Source: Amycolatopsis cihanbeyliensis
GTDB lineage: Bacteria > Actinomycetota > Actinomycetes > Mycobacteriales > Pseudonocardiaceae
Direction: 5' to 3'
DNA: 64,000 nucleotides
NCBI RefSeq assembly: GCF_006715045.1
Contig: NZ_VFML01000002.1
Span: forward strand, 124,001-188,000
Below, piece by piece: positions 33,409 through 41,857 of this stretch. The translations under genes were made by a program, and so were the position numbers. Positions within the stretch are counted from its first letter, which is position 1. Every line of letters begins with the position of its first letter. The notes under the pieces are model-generated. The model saw only the letters and a program-made list of their open reading frames with translations. It ran no database searches and was not told the origin of the DNA.

Positions 33409-34575
33409 TCAGTCCCTTGGCAGGGTGATGAAGTCGGGGGTGACGACCTTCCACTGACCGTCCTCCAGTCGCACGATCTTCGAAGCCTGGTTGGGCGCGT
33501 GGCTCTCGCCCTCGCCGAACACCCAGGGCGTGCCGAGCATCGGGTGCTCGATGGGCTCCATCCCGCGCAACGCCTGGTTCACCGACTCCCTGGTGATCTC
33601 CCCCTCGATCGTCTTGAGCACCTCCACCATGAACGTCGCCGAGAGGTAACCTCCCTGGGAGAACGCCGTCGCGGGCGATTCGGCCCGCTGGACGGTCTCC
33701 CGCCATTCCTGGTTCGCCTGGCTCTCGGCCGTGTACGGCTCGAACTCGCTGCCCGCGTAGACGTTCAGTCCGAGCCCGGAAGCGGCCTCGGCCACGCTGT
33801 CGGTGTAGGACGGCGCGAGCAGCAGGAAGTCCACATCGGTCATTCCCTGCGTGCTCGCCGCCTGCAGCCACGGGACGACCAGTTGTTCGGTCGGGTTGAA
33901 CAGCACCGCGTCGCACCGCTCCTGCTTGGCACGCAACAGGTACGGCGTCATGTCGCCGCTCTGCTGCACGGTGAGGTCGTTGACAACCAGCTCCTTGCCG
34001 GTCAGCTCCGACCACCGGCCCAGCGCCTGGTTCACCGCGTCCTCGCTGCCCGGCAGTACCACGGTGAAGTTGCAGACCCGTTGCGCATCGAGTTGCTCCG
34101 ACGCGTACTGCAGCACCGCGGTCATCAGGGTGAACGGGCCCACGTTCACCGGCGCGATGTTCGGACTCTGGAAGCATTTCGGGCTCGCCCCGATCGCCAT
34201 CACCGAGCTGATCCGCGCCTGGTTGTAGAAGCCACCGTTGACGTCGCAGTCGGTGAAGCTGGCCGAACCGGCCATCGCCACCACGTCGGAGTCCAGCAAC
34301 TCCCGCGCCACCTGCGCGGTCCGCTGCGGGTTACCGGCATCGTCCTTCACGATGTACTCGACCTGGCTGCCGTTGATCCCGCCTGCCGCGTTGACGTCCT
34401 CGAACACCTGCTTCGCCGTCTCCACCACGTCGGTGGTGACGAAGTTCCCGGTCAGCCCGGCGATCGAGCCGATCTTGATCGTGTCGTCGCCGCCGGAATC
34501 GCATCCGGCCACGGCCGTCGCCGCGATCGCGGCAGCCGCCGCCAGCGCTCCCGGCCGTCGCATGGGTACTCGCAT
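33409..34575 (-). CDS. Branched-chain-type ABC substrate-binding lipoprotein (LivK-like)
   Basis: A protein of 388 residues. The lipobox AVAGC follows a signal peptide (MRRPGALAAAAAIAATA), so the mature protein is a lipid-anchored receptor on the outer face of the membrane. The type I periplasmic-binding fold opens IKIGSIAGLTGNFVTTD and has FEDVNAAGGINGSQVEYI, both usual for this family. The related amide-urea binding proteins belong to the same group, so the ligand need not be an amino acid. It starts 10 bases after the stop of the fused permease-ATPase gene. Confidence 0.94.
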   Translation of the reverse strand: MRVPMRRPGALAAAAAIAATAVAGCDSGGDDTIKIGSIAGLTGNFVTTDVVETAKQVFEDVNAAGGINGSQVEYIVKDDAGNPQRTAQVARELLDSDVVAMAGSASFTDCDVNGGFYNQARISSVMAIGASPKCFQSPNIAPVNVGPFTLMTAVLQYASEQLDAQRVCNFTVVLPGSEDAVNQALGRWSELTGKELVVNDLTVQQSGDMTPYLLRAKQERCDAVLFNPTEQLVVPWLQAASTQGMTDVDFLLLAPSYTDSVAEAASGLGLNVYAGSEFEPYTAESQANQEWRETVQRAESPATAFSQGGYLSATFMVEVLKTIEGEITRESVNQALRGMEPIEHPMLGTPWVFGEGESHAPNQASKIVRLEDGQWKVVTPDFITLPRD

Positions 34576-34585
34576 CGGTCTTCTC

Positions 34586-36358
34586 CTATCGGGTTTCCGG
34601 GGTCTTGTTGAGATCAGAACCCCCCAGGTAGGCCGCGAGTACGGCCTCCTCCCGCAGCACCCGCTCCGGCGGTCCCTGCGCGATCACCCTGCCGAAGTCG
34701 AGCACCACCAGCTCGTCGCAGACCGCCCTGACCAGCTCGATGTCGTGCTCGATCAGCAGCACCGAGGTGTCCGAGCGCTCCGGGATCTCGGCCAGCCGCG
34801 AGGCGAGCAGCCGGGTCTCGCCGCTGGAGTGCCCTGCGGCGGGCTCGTCCAGCAGCAGTACCGGTGGCGCGCCCGCGGCGAGCCCGGCCACCTCCAGCAG
34901 CCTGCGGGTGGCCACGTCCACGGCCTCCATCGGCACGTAGGCGGGTGGGCAGCCGAACCATGCCAGCTGCTCGTCGATCTCCTCCTTCGGCAGCCGCTTG
35001 CCCGCGGCGACCTGGAGGAACATCCCGACGTTCAACGCGTCCGGGACCCGCAGTTGCTGGAAGCTGCGCCGCACCCCCGCCCGTGCCCTCCGGTGCGCGG
35101 GCATGCCGTCCAGCGCGCGGCCACCGAGCACCACCGATCCGCCGTAGCCGTCCACGAACCCGGTCACCGCGTTCACCAGGGTCGACTTGCCGGCACCGTT
35201 CGGGCCGACCAGCCCGACCGTGGTGCGGGCGGGGACGGAAAGGGTCACCCCGTCCACCGCCACCAGGTTGCCGAAGCGCACCCGTAGTTCCCGCGTCTCC
35301 AGTACCGGCGGCCGGCCCTCGGTGTCCACTCCGGACTCATGGTTGCCGGGTCGCCGCGCGGCCACCGGTTCGGTCCGCGCCGGGGCCACCGGTTTCGCCT
35401 GCTCCTGTGCCTGCCGTTTGGCGCGCTTGGCGCGGTGCCGGGAGCGGATGTCGTCGGTCTGGCTCTTCCCGTGCCGCAGAATCAGGATCGCCGCGACGCC
35501 GAAGAACATCGCGCTGAGATCCTGCGGGATACCGACCTGGTCGATCAGCACCGGGAACACCGCCCCGAGGAGGCCGCCCAGCAGCGCGCCTTCCGGGTTG
35601 TGTGTACCGATGAACAGGGCGATAGCGAAGAAGGAAACCGAGGTCGCCGAAGTGAAGTTGGTCGCGGAGACCACCCCGAGCTGCCCCGCCATCAGGCCGC
35701 CCGCGACCCCCGCTATGAAGGCGCTGAGCGCGAAGGCGGCCAGCTTGCCGCGCGCGACGCTGATGCCGTGCGCGGCCGCGGCCCGCTCGGAGTGCCTGAT
35801 CTCGATCAGTACACCGCCCATCCGGCTGCGGTCCAGCTTCCACAGCAGCAGGAACAGTGCCGCTGCCACCAGCGCGGCGAACACGAAATACTCGCTGTCG
35901 GAGGTGAAGCCCTCGGGCCTGGCGACGAAGTTGAACTCGTCCTGCCCGGGGAAGTTGATCGCGCCGAACACCACGTCCAGCGAGGTGGCGAAGGCGAAGG
36001 TGGCCACGGCCAGGCTCATCCCGCGCAACCGCAACGCCGGCAGGCCGATGGCCAGGCCGGCGACCACCGCGGCCAGTCCACCGAGCACCAGCCAGACCAC
36101 GAACCCGCCGGGAACGTCGCCGACATTGGCCCAGCCGACGGTCCATGCGCCGATCGCGGCGAAGGACATCTGACACAGCGAGATCACCCCGGCCCGCCCG
36201 GTGATCACACCGAAGCTCTGCATGACCACAATGGACACCACGGCCCCGGTCAGCAGGAAGGTGAGGTACGACGAGGCTGCCAGGTACACGAGCAGCACGG
36301 CCACCCCGCCGAGCAGCAGGGAAAGGGTCGGCGGGCGGGCAGCGGTCAGGGACTTCAT
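34586..36358 (-). CDS. Fused LivM permease and LivG ATPase
   Basis: A protein of 590 residues. Residues about 1-310 form a LivM-type permease with about nine helices (GVITGRAGVISLCQMSFAA). After a charged linker (HRAKRAKRQAQEQAK), residues about 350-590 form a LivG-type ATPase with Walker A (GLVGPNGAGKSTLVNAV), Walker B (PPVLLLDEPAAG) and the switch His in LLIEHDIELV. The ABC signature, normally L(S/P)xGxQ before the Walker B helix, reads VDVATRRLLEVAGL and lacks the Ser-Gly pair. ATGA couples it to livF. LivF has an intact signature, so the pair would have one standard and one degenerate ATP site. Confidence 0.92.
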   Translation of the reverse strand: MKSLTAARPPTLSLLLGGVAVLLVYLAASSYLTFLLTGAVVSIVVMQSFGVITGRAGVISLCQMSFAAIGAWTVGWANVGDVPGGFVVWLVLGGLAAVVAGLAIGLPALRLRGMSLAVATFAFATSLDVVFGAINFPGQDEFNFVARPEGFTSDSEYFVFAALVAAALFLLLWKLDRSRMGGVLIEIRHSERAAAAHGISVARGKLAAFALSAFIAGVAGGLMAGQLGVVSATNFTSATSVSFFAIALFIGTHNPEGALLGGLLGAVFPVLIDQVGIPQDLSAMFFGVAAILILRHGKSQTDDIRSRHRAKRAKRQAQEQAKPVAPARTEPVAARRPGNHESGVDTEGRPPVLETRELRVRFGNLVAVDGVTLSVPARTTVGLVGPNGAGKSTLVNAVTGFVDGYGGSVVLGGRALDGMPAHRRARAGVRRSFQQLRVPDALNVGMFLQVAAGKRLPKEEIDEQLAWFGCPPAYVPMEAVDVATRRLLEVAGLAAGAPPVLLLDEPAAGHSSGETRLLASRLAEIPERSDTSVLLIEHDIELVRAVCDELVVLDFGRVIAQGPPERVLREEAVLAAYLGGSDLNKTPETR

Positions 36359-37065
36359 ACCTGGCTCCTGGTCGGGTCACCGAGGTAGAGCGCGCGCAGC
36401 AGCTCCTCGTCGTCGAGCAGTTCGGCACGTTCCCCCTGGAAGACCACCTCTCCCCTGGCCAGCACGTAGGCGTGGTCGGCCACCGAGAGCGCGAGCGCGG
36501 CGAACTGTTCCACCAGCAGCACGCCGACCCCCGTGCCGGCAAGCTCGCCGACCGCGCGGGCCAGCCGCTCGATCACCATCGGCGCCAGGCCCAGCGACAT
36601 CTCATCGATCAGCAGCACCTTCGGCCTGCCCAGTAGCGCGCGGCCCAGCACGAGCATCTGCTGCTCCCCGCCGGAAAGCAGCCCGGCGGCCACCGAACGC
36701 TGCTTGCCCAGTTCGGGAAACAGCTCGAAGGCCTCCTCGATACTCGCGTCCCGGCGGCAACCCGCCCTGAGATTGTCCACAACAGACAAATCGCGGAACA
36801 CGGTGCGGTTCTGCTCGACGTGCGCCACCCCGGCGCGCGCCCGGCGCCACGGCCGCGCCTTCTCGATCCGCTGCCCGGCCAGCCGGACCTGTCCGGAGGA
36901 AACCCGGACCGCGCCCGAGATGCCCTCCAGCAGGGAGGTCTTGCCTGCCCCGTTGGCCCCGAGCACGACCGAGATCTTCCCCTCGGCCACGGTCAGGGAC
37001 ACGCCACGGACCACCGGCAACCCGGAGCGTTCGATCGTCACATCCTCGACCTCGAGCAGGTTCAT
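36355..37065 (-). CDS. Branched-chain-type ABC ATPase (LivF-like)
   Basis: A protein of 236 residues from the ATG at 37065, five bases after the HDAC-like stop; the longer frame is an antisense shadow. Walker A is VVLGANGAGKTSLLE, the signature is LLSGGEQQMLVLGRAL, Walker B is KVLLIDEMSLGLAP and the switch region is LLVEQFAALAL. LivF commonly has EQ before the switch position, as here. It pairs with the LivG half of the next gene, which it overlaps by ATGA. Confidence 0.94.
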   Translation of the reverse strand: MNLLEVEDVTIERSGLPVVRGVSLTVAEGKISVVLGANGAGKTSLLEGISGAVRVSSGQVRLAGQRIEKARPWRRARAGVAHVEQNRTVFRDLSVVDNLRAGCRRDASIEEAFELFPELGKQRSVAAGLLSGGEQQMLVLGRALLGRPKVLLIDEMSLGLAPMVIERLARAVGELAGTGVGVLLVEQFAALALSVADHAYVLARGEVVFQGERAELLDDEELLRALYLGDPTRSQV

Positions 37066-37070
37066 CCCGC

Positions 37071-38189
37071 TCACCCCCGCACCGGCTCGCCGAGCTCCGC
37101 GGCCGAGGCCACCCCGTCCACCGCCGCCCGCTGGGCTGGTTGCAGGTCCTGCCGCGCCATCGCGCTCACCAGCGGCAGGAACGGGTCCGGCACGGTCCGC
37201 TTCCCGCTCAGGGTCTCCAGCACCGCCAGCCCGGAGAACGGGACGTACGCCGGGTTGTATCCGCCCTCGTGCGACAGCACCAGCCGCCCTTCGCACACCT
37301 CGCCCGCCACCCGCATCGCCAGCTCGGTCAGCGTCCGGAACCCGTCCGAGGTCACCATCTGCCTGCCGAGCGGGTCCATCGCGCCCGCGTCGAAACCGCA
37401 GGCGACCAGCAGCAGTTCCGGCTGGAAACGGCGGATCGCGGGCAGGCAGACGGTGCGCATCGCGTACTCGTATCCGCCGTCTCCCGTTCCGGGCGGCAAC
37501 GGGAGATTCACCGTGCTGCCCTCGCCGGCACCGGCTCCCGTCTCGTCGACCCCACCCGAGTCCAGCGGGAAGACGTTGTCCTGGTGCATCGAGATCGCCA
37601 GCACGTCCGGGTCCTCGTAGAACACCGCCTGGGTTCCGTTGCCGTGGTGCACATCCCAGTCCAGCACCGCGATCCGGCGCACCCCGTGCACCCGCTGCGC
37701 GTGCCGGGCCGCGATCGCGATGTTGTTGAACACGCAGAAGCCCATGCCGCTGCCGGGAAGCGCGTGATGCCCCGGCGGCCGGACCAGCGCGTAGGCGTTG
37801 TCCACCCGGCCGTCGAACACCGCGTCGACCCCCTCCAGGACCGCGCCGGCGGCCAGCGCGGCGATCTCGTACCCACCACGCCCGAACGGCGAGATCCCGT
37901 CGCCCGCGTCCCCGCCTGCCCGGTCGCTGTCGGCACGGACGCGGTCGATGTGTTCCCGCTCGTGCACCCGCTCGATCTCGCGCACGGTGGCCTGCCGCGG
38001 TGAGAGTCGTACCAACTCCTCGATCAACCCGGAAACCACTACCAGCTCGTGAATGCGGCGTTTGGTGTCCGGATGCTCGAAATGCCACAACGGCTGCACG
38101 CCCTGGCGCGGGTCCGGCGGGAACAGGCCCGCCGCGCTTCCCGGGTCGTACCAGCCGAACATCTCGTGGTACAGGTAGCCGGTCGTCAT
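37071..38189 (-). CDS. HDAC-fold zinc amidohydrolase (acetylpolyamine amidohydrolase class)
   Basis: A protein of 372 residues with GGAGG five bases before the ATG at 38189 (MTTGYLYHEMFGW). The deacetylase active site is clear: the His pair in LVRPPGHHALPGSGMGF, zinc ligands in LDWDVHHGNGTQ and CGFDAGAMDPLG, and the catalytic-loop Gly-Gly near SHEGGYNPAY. Bacterial members remove acyl groups from polyamines or other amides. As the first gene of the run that encodes an importer and a DMFase-like enzyme, it probably removes an acyl group from the imported compound. No signal peptide, so cytosolic. Confidence 0.93.
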   Translation of the reverse strand: MTTGYLYHEMFGWYDPGSAAGLFPPDPRQGVQPLWHFEHPDTKRRIHELVVVSGLIEELVRLSPRQATVREIERVHEREHIDRVRADSDRAGGDAGDGISPFGRGGYEIAALAAGAVLEGVDAVFDGRVDNAYALVRPPGHHALPGSGMGFCVFNNIAIAARHAQRVHGVRRIAVLDWDVHHGNGTQAVFYEDPDVLAISMHQDNVFPLDSGGVDETGAGAGEGSTVNLPLPPGTGDGGYEYAMRTVCLPAIRRFQPELLLVACGFDAGAMDPLGRQMVTSDGFRTLTELAMRVAGEVCEGRLVLSHEGGYNPAYVPFSGLAVLETLSGKRTVPDPFLPLVSAMARQDLQPAQRAAVDGVASAAELGEPVRG

Positions 38190-38378
38190 GCGTACCTCCG
38201 GTGTCTGGTTGACCGGAAATCCTTCGCCACCGACGCCGGCGGGGCGGTCCGTGAAAATACCGAAATTCGTGGTGAACCCGTCCGCACGGCTTGGTTGCCG
38301 CACAGTCAACTGCCGATACTTCACAGGCAAGACCGGCATGGTCACCGCTGCAGATACTGCGTGAGTCTTGTCAGAGCG

Positions 38379-38423
38379 TTGTGCACAAGCTCCGGACGGC
38401 CCCGTCGACTGGATTGTGCAGAA
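38379..38423 (+). promoter_or_regulatory. Paired TTGTGCACAA-type sites upstream of the amine operon
   Basis: A perfect palindrome TTGTGCACAA at 38379-38388 is followed by TTGTGCAGAA at 38414-38423, 35 bases apart centre to centre, in the divergent region between the HDAC-like and aldehyde dehydrogenase genes. These are candidate regulator sites; the protein that binds is unknown. Confidence 0.45.
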
Positions 38424-38471
38424 CGCCCTGGGGCGACCTGACAGGTTGACGGTTCACCAAAGGAGCACGCG

Positions 38472-39926
38472 ATGGCCCGCTCGCTGTACATCGACGGCCG
38501 CTGGGTTGAGCCCGAGGGCGGGACCACGTTCCGCACCCTCGATCCCGCGACCGAGGAGCCGATCGAGGAGGTGTCGATGGCTGGCAGCCCCGAGGTGGAC
38601 GCCGCGGTCGACGCCGCGCGGCGCGCGATGTACGCGCCCGGCTGGCGCGGGCTCGCCCCCGCGGACCGGGCCGGGCTGCTGTTCCGGCTCGCCGACCTCA
38701 TAGCGCGACACGGCGCCGAACTCGCCGCGCTGGAGACCAGGGACCAGGGTCAGCCACTGGATGTCGCCAGGAACGTCAGCGTCACCGGCGCCGTCGAGCA
38801 CCTGCGCTACTACGCGGGCTGGGTGACCAAACTGGAGGGCGCGGTCACCCCGATCGGCTACCCGGACACCCTGCACTACACCCGCCGCGAGCCGGTCGGG
38901 GTCTGCGCGCTGATCACCCCGTGGAACTTCCCGCTGATGATCGCCGTCTGGAAGCTCGCACCGGCGCTGGCCACCGGGAACACCGTGATCCTCAAGCCGG
39001 CGGAGCAGACCCCGCTGAGCACTGTCCGCCTGGTGGAGCTGGCCGAGGAGGCCGGGTTCCCTTCCGGGGTGGTCAACCTGCTGACCGGGGATGGCACCGT
39101 CGGGCGGGCGCTGGTCGAGCACCAGGGGGTCGACAAGGTCTCCTTCACCGGCTCGACCGAGGTCGGGCGCTCCATCGTCGCCGCGAGCGCGGGCAACCTG
39201 AAGCGGGTCACCCTCGAGTTGGGCGGGAAGACCCCGAGCATCATCGCGCGCGACGCCGATGTGGACGCCGTGGTGGAGGGCAACCTGCAGGGCGCCCTGC
39301 TCAACAGTGGTCAGGTGTGCGCCGCCTACTCCCGCTTCTACGTGGACCGGTCCAGGGCCGACGAGTTCATCAGCAAGCTGGCCGCGGGCGGCGACCGGCT
39401 GCGGATCGGCAACGGAGCCGATGGTGAGACGCAGGTCGGTCCGCTGGTGTCCGCGGAACATCTGTCCAAAGTAGAGAACCTGGTCAACGCCGGGGTCGGC
39501 GAGGGCGCGGAACTGGTCAGCGGCGGCGATCGCGCTGGCGAGCGCGGCTACTTCTACCGTCCCACGGTGTTCGCCGGGGTCACCGACTCGATGGTCATCG
39601 CCTCCACCGAGATCTTCGGCCCGGTGCTGCCGGTGCTCACCTACGACGGGGAGGACGAGCTGGCCGCGCTCGCCGAACGGGCCAACGGCACCGAGTACGG
39701 GCTGGCCGCGGCGGTATGGACCAACGACCTCTCCACCGCGCACCGGCTCGCCGCGGACATCCGGGCCGGCTCGGTCTTCGTGAACATGCCACCCGTCCCG
39801 GACCCGGCCGCGCCTTGGGGCGGCTTCAAGGCCAGCGGATGGGGCCGGGAGATGGGGCGCTACGCGCTGGACGCCTACACCGAGGTCAAAGGGGTCTTCG
39901 TACATCACGGCGGAGGTGGTGCATGA
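38472..39926 (+). CDS. Aldehyde dehydrogenase, phenylacetaldehyde-type
   Basis: A protein of 484 residues with AAAGGAG before the ATG at 38472. ALDH motifs: CALITPWNFPLMIAVWKLAP, VSFTGSTEVGRSIV, the Glu in LELGGKTPSII and the Cys in NSGQVCAAYSRF. It starts the nine-gene operon and overlaps the amine oxidase gene by ATGA, so it should oxidise the arylacetaldehyde that oxidase produces to the arylacetate. This is the role FeaB plays in enteric bacteria. Confidence 0.94.
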   Translation: MARSLYIDGRWVEPEGGTTFRTLDPATEEPIEEVSMAGSPEVDAAVDAARRAMYAPGWRGLAPADRAGLLFRLADLIARHGAELAALETRDQGQPLDVARNVSVTGAVEHLRYYAGWVTKLEGAVTPIGYPDTLHYTRREPVGVCALITPWNFPLMIAVWKLAPALATGNTVILKPAEQTPLSTVRLVELAEEAGFPSGVVNLLTGDGTVGRALVEHQGVDKVSFTGSTEVGRSIVAASAGNLKRVTLELGGKTPSIIARDADVDAVVEGNLQGALLNSGQVCAAYSRFYVDRSRADEFISKLAAGGDRLRIGNGADGETQVGPLVSAEHLSKVENLVNAGVGEGAELVSGGDRAGERGYFYRPTVFAGVTDSMVIASTEIFGPVLPVLTYDGEDELAALAERANGTEYGLAAAVWTNDLSTAHRLAADIRAGSVFVNMPPVPDPAAPWGGFKASGWGREMGRYALDAYTEVKGVFVHHGGGGA

Positions 39927-41857
39927 CCGCGACCACGAGCACTCTCCACCCGCTCGACCCGCTGACCGCGGCCGAGATCGACCGCGTGCGCACCGTGCTC
40001 ACCGAGGCCGGCCGCTGCGGCGAGAGCACCCGGTACGCCTCGGTGCTGCCGCTGGAACCACCGAAAGCCGAGGTGCGCGCGCACCGGCCGGGGCAACCGT
40101 GCACCAGGCGGGCGCAGGCGGTGCTGCTGGACGTGCGCACCGGCGGTTGTGCCGAGGCGACGATCGACCTGATCGCCGGGACGCTGCTGTCCCACCGCGA
40201 GCTGGACGTCGAGCACCGGCCCTACGGGCAACCGGCGGTCCTGATCGAGGAGTACGATCGCTGCGCCGACCTGGTCAAGGCCGATCCGCGCTGGCAGCAG
40301 GCGATGGCCCGGCGCGGCATCACCGACACCACGCACGCCTTCGTCGCGCCACTGGCTCCCGGGTTCTTCGACCGGCCGGACGAGCGCGGGCGGCGGCTGC
40401 TGCGCGGGCTCACCTTCCTGCGCGAGCACACCGAGGACAGCCCGTGGGCGCACCCGGTGGAAGGGCTGCTGGCCACCGTCGACCTGATCGCGGGCGAGGT
40501 GATCGAACTCGACGACGCCGGGGAGGTCCCGGTCCCCTACCGGCACGGCAACTTCGACCCGGCTTCGGTCGGGCCCGCGCGGACCAGCCTGAAGCCGCTG
40601 GAGATCAGCCAGCCCGAGGGCCCCAGCTTCCGGGTACGCGGCAGCGAGGTGGAGTGGGAGAGCTGGCGGTTGCGGGTCGGGTTCAACCCGCGCGAGGGCC
40701 TCACCCTGCACCAGGTCTCCTTCACCGAGGACGGGGAACCGCGGCCGGTGCTCTACCGCGCCTCGATCGCCGAGATGGTGGTCCCCTACGGCGATCCGGC
40801 GCCGTGGCGCCGGTGGATCAGCTACTTCGACGCCGGCGAGTACCTGCTCGGCAAGAACGCGAACTCGCTGAAGCTCGGCTGCGACTGCCTCGGCGTGATC
40901 CACTACCTGGACGCCGTTGTCGCCGGGGACCACGGCGAGCCGGTGGTCATCCCGCAGGCCATCTGCCTGCACGAGGAGGATCACGGGATCCTGTGGAAGC
41001 ACACCAACGTCCTCACCGGCGCGGTGGAGACCCGCCGCTCCCGGCGGCTGGTGATCTCCTTCTTCACCACCATCGGGAACTACGACTACGGCTTCTACTG
41101 GTACTTCTACCTGGACGGCCGGATCGAGCTGGAGGTCAAGGCCACCGGGGTCGTGTTCTGCGGGGCCGCGCACCCCGGTACGGAAAGCCCGTACGCCACC
41201 GAGATCGCCCCCGGGCTGATGGCGCCGGTGCACCAGCACCTGTTCTGCGCCCGGCTGGACATGGAGGTGGCCGGGCAGCGCAACTCGGTCGAGGAGATCG
41301 ACGTGCTGGGTGTGCCGGTCGGGCCGGACAACCCGTACGGCAATGCCTTCACCACCCGGACCACCCCGCTGCGCCGGGAGTCGGAGGCCGCCAGGCCCGC
41401 GGACCCGGCGGCGGGCCGGGTGTGGCGGGTGTTCAGTCCGGACAGCCGCGGCGAGCTCGGCAGACCACGGGGTTACCAGCTGGTGCCCCGGCCCGGCCCC
41501 ACCCTGCTGGCCCGGCCGGAGGCGGCCGTGCACCAGCGCGCCACCTTCGCCACCAGGCACCTGTGGGTCACCCGGTATTCCGAGGACGAGCGGTTCCCCG
41601 CCGGGGACTACCCGAACCAGCACGCGGGTGGGGCCGGCCTGCCGGCGTGGACCGCCGCGGACCGGGACCTCACCGGAACCGATCTGGTGCTGTGGCACGT
41701 GTTCGGCCCCACCCACGTGCCCCGGCCGGAGGACTGGCCGGTGATGCCGGTGGACACCTGCGGCTTCACGCTCAAGCCGGTGGGCTTCTGCGACCGCAAC
41801 CCCGCACTGGACCTACCGGCACCGGGGTGCCACCCATCCGCCAAGGAGGATTCATGA
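39923..41857 (+). CDS. Copper amine oxidase (topaquinone type)
   Basis: A protein of 644 residues from the ATG at 39923, preceded by GGAGG and overlapping the ALDH stop. The cofactor motif is TIGNYDYGFYWYF, where the first Tyr of NYD becomes topaquinone. The proton-abstracting Asp lies in WISYFDAGEY, and copper His ligands are expected in VHQHLFC and further downstream. The small N2/N3 domains cover about residues 15-200. It oxidises primary amines (phenylethylamine, tyramine, dopamine) to aldehyde, ammonia and peroxide. No signal peptide is seen, so it acts in the cytoplasm, as in Arthrobacter. Confidence 0.95.
   Translation: MTATTSTLHPLDPLTAAEIDRVRTVLTEAGRCGESTRYASVLPLEPPKAEVRAHRPGQPCTRRAQAVLLDVRTGGCAEATIDLIAGTLLSHRELDVEHRPYGQPAVLIEEYDRCADLVKADPRWQQAMARRGITDTTHAFVAPLAPGFFDRPDERGRRLLRGLTFLREHTEDSPWAHPVEGLLATVDLIAGEVIELDDAGEVPVPYRHGNFDPASVGPARTSLKPLEISQPEGPSFRVRGSEVEWESWRLRVGFNPREGLTLHQVSFTEDGEPRPVLYRASIAEMVVPYGDPAPWRRWISYFDAGEYLLGKNANSLKLGCDCLGVIHYLDAVVAGDHGEPVVIPQAICLHEEDHGILWKHTNVLTGAVETRRSRRLVISFFTTIGNYDYGFYWYFYLDGRIELEVKATGVVFCGAAHPGTESPYATEIAPGLMAPVHQHLFCARLDMEVAGQRNSVEEIDVLGVPVGPDNPYGNAFTTRTTPLRRESEAARPADPAAGRVWRVFSPDSRGELGRPRGYQLVPRPGPTLLARPEAAVHQRATFATRHLWVTRYSEDERFPAGDYPNQHAGGAGLPAWTAADRDLTGTDLVLWHVFGPTHVPRPEDWPVMPVDTCGFTLKPVGFCDRNPALDLPAPGCHPSAKEDS

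Noticed and set aside
32417..34177. Minus-strand open frame of 586 residues
   Set aside because: It runs in another frame across livK and livH; both real genes have intact family motifs.
39905..41716. Minus-strand open frame of 603 residues
   Set aside because: Antisense to the copper amine oxidase gene, whose motifs are complete on the plus strand.
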